Notes under the pieces: generated by a model
The model's input: the letters and a program-made list of their open reading frames with translations, nothing else
Told to the model about the DNA's origin: nothing
The model's database searches: none
Shown here: piece by piece, positions 5,011 through 5,888 of the stretch
How the letters are laid out: the number at the start of each line of letters is the position of its first letter
Numbering within the stretch: the first letter of the stretch is position 1
Position numbers and translations under genes: made by a program
NCBI GenBank assembly: GCA_937914675.1
Contig: CALDOC010000272.1
Location: 1-5,888 of the forward strand
Reading direction: 5' to 3'
Origin: an uncultured Sulfurimonas sp.
Lineage (GTDB): Bacteria; Campylobacterota; Campylobacteria; Campylobacterales; Sulfurimonadaceae
Length of the DNA: 5,888 nucleotides

Positions 5011-5836
5011 AAAATAGTTTTGTCACGCTAGAAGCTGAAGCGTTAGCTTGCGCTTGAGCGAACGAACCTATTTGCGACATGACGTTTTGTTGTGAAAAGT
5101 TTGCGCTCTCCGCCGCGAAGTCTACGTCCCTCATCTGCGATTCGGCGGAAGCCGCGTTTATTTGCCCCACTGAAATGTTTCTAACGTTGGACATGAGTTG
5201 ATTTTGAGACGCTCCTAGTTGCGCGCGACTGTCGCTTATGCTAGTTAAAGCGCTATCTATGGTGTCCATCGCGCTAGCTCGACCACTCTGTGACGTAACG
5301 TCAATGGAACCAACCAAAGAAGAGACTCTAGCGTCAGCCATGGTTACGCTTTGAGTAGCTCCTCTATCCGCTCCCGACTGCGTCGTGAACGTCCCGTCCC
5401 CCGAACTTCCACCCGTTCCATCTAACAATTTCACGCCATTGTAACTGGTCTGTTTGGCTATGTCGTCAGAAGATTCAAGTAAACCGTCTATCTCTTTTTG
5501 AATTGCTTCTCTGTTGTCCGCGTTCATCGTTCCGTTGGAAGCTTGAAGAGTCAAGACTCTAATTCGTTCCATGTTATCGTTGATGCCAGACATCGCGCCA
5601 TCCGCCACTTGAATCATGCCTATGCTATCGTTAGAGTTCATGATGGCTTGGCCCAATCCCGAAACCTGCGCCGATTGTTGATTCGCCATGCTTAAACCCG
5701 ACGCGTCGTATGCGGCGTTTCCTAGCTTTGATCCTGAAGACAAAAGGCTAAGACTATTGTCTAAAGCTTTATTTTTCAAGTTGGCGTTCAGATTTGCAGT
5801 CATGGCTCCAATGTTTGAATTGATTGAAAAACTCAT
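5009..5836 (-). CDS. Short flagellin (filament subunit)
   Basis: This 275-aa protein is exported by the flagellar type III system and polymerises into the filament. The N-terminal D0/D1 part (about 1-140) shows SINSNIGAMTANLNA, LLSSGSKL (31-38), AAYDASGLSMA (41-51), GMIQVADGAM (73-82) and ERIRVLTLQASNGT (90-103), then QTSYNGVKLLDG (129-140). The C-terminal D1/D0 part (about 190-275) shows RAQLGASQNQL (204-214), NISVGQINAASAESQMRDVDF (220-240) and AQAN. Only about 45 Gly/Ser/Thr-rich residues separate them, so outer domains D2/D3 are absent. The AESQ.RDVDFA.ESANF signature is Campylobacterota-like. There is no Cys or Trp. AAGGAG (5842-5847) 5 nt before the ATG is strong and fits high expression. 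The gene is visibly GC-richer than its neighbours. Whether it is a major or minor flagellin (flaA, flaB or another copy) cannot be told here. Confidence 0.92.
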   Translation of the reverse strand: MSFSINSNIGAMTANLNANLKNKALDNSLSLLSSGSKLGNAAYDASGLSMANQQSAQVSGLGQAIMNSNDSIGMIQVADGAMSGINDNMERIRVLTLQASNGTMNADNREAIQKEIDGLLESSDDIAKQTSYNGVKLLDGTGGSSGDGTFTTQSGADRGATQSVTMADARVSSLVGSIDVTSQSGRASAMDTIDSALTSISDSRAQLGASQNQLMSNVRNISVGQINAASAESQMRDVDFAAESANFSQQNVMSQIGSFAQAQANASASSVTKLF

Positions 5837-5867
5837 AATTTCTCCTTTTTAAAAGACGTATAGAATA

Positions 5868-5873
5868 ATTATA
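5868..5873 (-). promoter_or_regulatory. Possible -10 box of the flagellin promoter
   Basis: On the minus strand this reads GTAG-TATAAT-T, a perfect housekeeping -10 placed to give a leader of about 25 nt. It lies within a small inverted repeat, GTATA (5858-5862) and TATAC (5870-5874). The -35 region falls outside the window. No CGAT-type sigma-28 or GG-N10-GC sigma-54 element is visible in the 52 bp upstream of the start. Confidence 0.5.
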
Positions 5874-5888
5874 CTACTTTTTTCGCGT

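Noticed and set aside
5498..5695. 65-codon plus-strand frame
   Set aside because: Antisense to the conserved N-terminal half of the flagellin gene.

Overview
The window looks like chromosomal DNA from a free-living Campylobacterota bacterium, of the Sulfurimonas/Sulfuricurvum kind. This is inferred from the SecG and ribosome recycling factor (RRF) sequences, the flagellin C-terminus (AESQMRDVDFA.ESANF), the -10-dominated promoters (TATAAT, TACAAT) with poor -35 boxes, and the secG-frr-pyrE order. No mobile element, CRISPR array, rRNA or tRNA was seen. Every long reading frame that is not a shadow belongs to a recognisable family, so I found no undescribed multi-gene system. The notable points are regulatory and structural details.

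Left part (53-3238, minus strand). Four genes are packed as one operon, transcribed znuA, znuC, znuB, then a BioC-like methyltransferase. ZnuA (periplasmic zinc-binding protein with a His-rich loop), ZnuC (ATPase with a His-rich tail, apparent TTG start) and ZnuB (membrane permease) form a high-affinity zinc importer. The methyltransferase start overlaps the znuB stop as ATGA, so it is probably translationally coupled. If it is BioC, it starts the pimeloyl part of biotin synthesis.

Middle part (3239-4981, plus strand). A 101-bp divergent spacer holds back-to-back promoters for znuA and secG, close enough to compete, and an AT-rich inverted repeat covering the znuA -10 box that could be a Zur-type operator. 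secG encodes the small SecYEG subunit. A 141-bp gap with a long inverted repeat, a short tandem repeat and a TACAAT promoter precedes frr, which is followed after 1 nt by pyrE (pyrimidine synthesis).

Right part (4982-5888). pyrE converges on a minus-strand flagellin gene, with one shared hairpin between them. The flagellin is short (275 aa, essentially the D0/D1 core) and is preceded by a strong Shine-Dalgarno site and a TATAAT box. No flagellar sigma-28 or sigma-54 signature is visible in the 52 bp available before the window ends.
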